DNA from: Paenibacillus sp. 1011MAR3C5
GTDB taxonomy: Bacteria > Bacillota > Bacilli > Paenibacillales > Paenibacillaceae
Length of the DNA: 64,000 bases
Reading direction: 5' to 3'
NCBI RefSeq assembly: GCF_003591485.1
Contig: NZ_QZCF01000001.1
Span: forward strand, 682,001-746,000
In this document: positions 62,603-64,000 of the stretch, piece by piece
Layout of the letters: each line of letters opens with the position of its first letter
Numbering within the stretch: position 1 is the first letter of the stretch
The notes under the pieces: generated by a model
Database searches by the model: none
Seen by the model: only the letters and a program-made list of their open reading frames with translations
What the model was told of the DNA's origin: nothing
Translations under genes and position numbers: made by a program

Positions 62603-63686
62603 CGCTGGCGCCCTGGAGGAGCGGGATTACTACCGGAAGATGACGGAGGAGGGCCGGCGACTTGGCATTGATGTATTCGTCTTTACACCGGAGGATGTGC
62701 ATTATAAGCGGAACCGGATACGAGCCCAATACTATCAGCCTGATACGCGCACCTGGCACCGAAAATGGACGGATTTTCCTGATCTGATCTTCGATCGCTG
62801 CCGGATTCAGCGTTCCCACAGGTTCGAGCAGCTGCTGAAGTTCAGAGCGCGTTATCATGGCGAAACCTTCCTCAATCGCCCGCTTCGCAATAAGTGGACG
62901 ATTCATTCCCTATTGGCCAAGGACGCTCGATTCAGTCCGTACTTACCGGCTACACGCTATTACGAAAGCGTCCAGGACGTAAAAGACATGCTTAGAACTT
63001 ACGACCAGCTGTACCTGAAGCCGATTAATGGCACCGGCGGGCGGGGCATTCTCCGAATCGAGAAGGAGCGCGGCGGACAGCTGCTTATCCAAGGCCGAAA
63101 CCACTCCAGGCGCATCATCCAGCCGAAGCGGATGGATGCCGGTCAACTGGGTGATTTCCTGGCAAGCTGGAAAGTGAGGGACTCCCGGTATATCGTGCAG
63201 CAAGGTCTTCAATTAAAGCTGAAGAACGGACGCGTCCATGATTACCGTCTGCTCGTACAGAAGGACGGCAGCGGGCAATGGCAAGTGACGGGCTGCGCAG
63301 GCCGGGTCGGAGCGGCTGGCAGTATTACCGCCAATCTGCATGGCGGAGGCCGGGCCGTCAAGATGGATGCTTTGCTTCGGTCATGGATCGAGGATGAAGC
63401 CAGAATCGCGAAGATCAAAGGGGATGTCGAGCGTTTCGGCGTATCCGTCGCTCAATATTTGGAGCTCTGCTACGATGCGCTCTGCGAGCTCGCCGTCGAT
63501 ATTGCCATCGATCGCAAGGGACGTGTCTGGATGATCGAGGTCAATCCGAAGCCCGCAAGAGAAGTGTTCATACGGGCAGGTGAATCCGACGTCTATCGCA
63601 GCGCCATCGTCAGGCCGCTGGAATACGCCCTCTGGAAGTACCGGACGATGAAGACTAGAGACAGCGGCGACGAAAATAACGAATAG
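62559..63686 (+). CDS. YheC-like ATP-grasp spore-coat protein, copy 5 (short form)
   Basis: 375 aa, close to the size of B. subtilis YheC. Starts MTQPVLGILTLYLNDAGALE with GAGGGGGG upstream. Landmarks: PDLIFDRCRI, YLKPINGTGGRGILRI, HDYRLLVQKD (about 227), TGCAGRVGAAGSITANLHGG and MIEVNPKP (about 325). It is most similar by eye to copy 2 (shared GSxTxNLHGGG stretch). Last gene of the cluster; the next structures are repeat array 4 and a strong terminator. Confidence 0.88.
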   Translation: MTQPVLGILTLYLNDAGALEERDYYRKMTEEGRRLGIDVFVFTPEDVHYKRNRIRAQYYQPDTRTWHRKWTDFPDLIFDRCRIQRSHRFEQLLKFRARYHGETFLNRPLRNKWTIHSLLAKDARFSPYLPATRYYESVQDVKDMLRTYDQLYLKPINGTGGRGILRIEKERGGQLLIQGRNHSRRIIQPKRMDAGQLGDFLASWKVRDSRYIVQQGLQLKLKNGRVHDYRLLVQKDGSGQWQVTGCAGRVGAAGSITANLHGGGRAVKMDALLRSWIEDEARIAKIKGDVERFGVSVAQYLELCYDALCELAVDIAIDRKGRVWMIEVNPKPAREVFIRAGESDVYRSAIVRPLEYALWKYRTMKTRDSGDENNE

Positions 63687-63736
63687 CGATGAAACGAGAC
63701 TGTAATAAGAGCGGTATTCAACGCAGCAGTTCGAAT

Positions 63737-63858
63737 AAGCCGGCAAGACCGACTTCATAGCATCTGCTCGCCTCGGCAGCGGGAAACAAGTCGGTAAGAC
63801 CGACTTATAAGGCGTCTGCTCGTCTCGGTTGAGGGAAATAAATCGGTAAGGCCGAATT
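63737..63858. repeat. Array 4: three palindromic cores at 51-52 bp spacing
   Basis: Cores at 63737 (AAGCCGGCAAGACCGACTT), 63788 (AAGTCGGTAAGACCGACTT) and 63840 (AAATCGGTAAGGCCGAATT), 51 and 52 bp apart. Only the middle one is a perfect 7-bp stem (AAGTCGG/CCGACTT). The spacer TCTGCTCGYCTCGG-GGGAAA repeats. A further decayed core AAGCCGGACCAGCCGCATT sits at 63883. No gene lies between 63687 and the window end. Confidence 0.88.
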
Positions 63859-63925
63859 AAAGTCATTCGGTAGAGGAAAGTTAAGCCGGACCAGCCGCAT
63901 TACATCAAAGCGGCAATCGGCCAAA

Positions 63926-63982
63926 AGCAAGAAATGGCGATGCAGGGGTCTCCTTAGCATCGCCATTTCTTTGCTGTTTTTT
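63926..63982 (+). terminator. Terminator after the yheCD cluster
   Basis: AGCAAGAAATGGCGATGC (63926-63943) and GCATCGCCATTTCTTTGCT (63957-63975) pair over 18 bp with a one-base bulge, followed by GTTTTTT. Confidence 0.85.
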
Positions 63983-64000
63983 GATCAAATGAGCTTTCTC

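Overview
The window looks like a chromosome segment of an endospore-forming, moderately GC-rich Firmicute, most likely of the Paenibacillus/Cohnella group. Support comes from a GerA/B/C germination operon, GerM, the sporulation proteins YtrH and YtrI, a large YheC/YheD spore-coat cluster, AGGAGG-type ribosome binding sites, and a gene order from ytoI-like to mdh that matches the Bacillus dnaE-accDA-pyk-citZ-icd-mdh neighbourhood. No phage, plasmid, CRISPR array or intact insertion sequence was seen. Everything here is read from sequence and family knowledge; nothing was searched.

Layout. 0-3.3 kb: clpP (cut by the window edge), tig, a ysoA-like gene and tRNA-Arg(UCU). 3.4-4.5 kb: a 51-bp-period palindromic repeat array, then decayed copies of the 3' end of a neighbouring P-loop kinase gene. 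4.5-8.5 kb: that kinase, two small hypothetical genes, asparagine synthetase, and a membrane-anchored hypothetical protein with an odd start. 8.5-13.2 kb: rdgB, rph, gerM, a PgpA-like phosphatase and glpX. 13.5-18.3 kb: an MBL-fold hydrolase and the gerA-gerB-gerC type operon. 18.4-23.5 kb: fni, nagB-nagA, a DeoR regulator and a PfkB sugar kinase. 23.6-31.7 kb: a small membrane protein, an ABC exporter with its two-component system, a DrrAB-like ABC pair, an NmrA-like oxidoreductase and a WYL regulator. 31.9-42.5 kb: recQ, mdh, icd and citZ (TCA cycle), and convergent ppx and ppk (polyphosphate). 42.6-55.2 kb: fxsA, a thioesterase, pyk, accA, accD, ytzJ-like, a second PgpA-like gene, dnaE, ytrH, ytrI, ytpI-like and ytoI-like. 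55.3-63.7 kb: an XRE regulator and small genes, then five tandem YheC/YheD ATP-grasp genes with an embedded GNAT gene.

How it fits together. Central metabolism dominates: Pyk supplies pyruvate, AccDA commits acetyl-CoA to fatty acids, CitZ-Icd-Mdh run part of the TCA cycle, and GlpX with NagBA feed and drain the hexose-phosphate pool. Spore biology is the second theme (GerM, the ger operon, YtrHI, YheCD).

The least conventional signal is a dispersed family of intergenic palindromes. Four arrays and one single copy share a 19-nt hairpin core (7-nt arms, 5-nt centre) and, in the arrays, an almost invariant 51-bp period. Spacer sequence is shared within a locus and differs between loci, and stem positions change in a compensated way between loci. 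A second, 65-bp triple repeat of nested hairpins forms the leader of icd. The expanded YheC/YheD+GNAT locus is the best candidate for a little-described enzymatic system.
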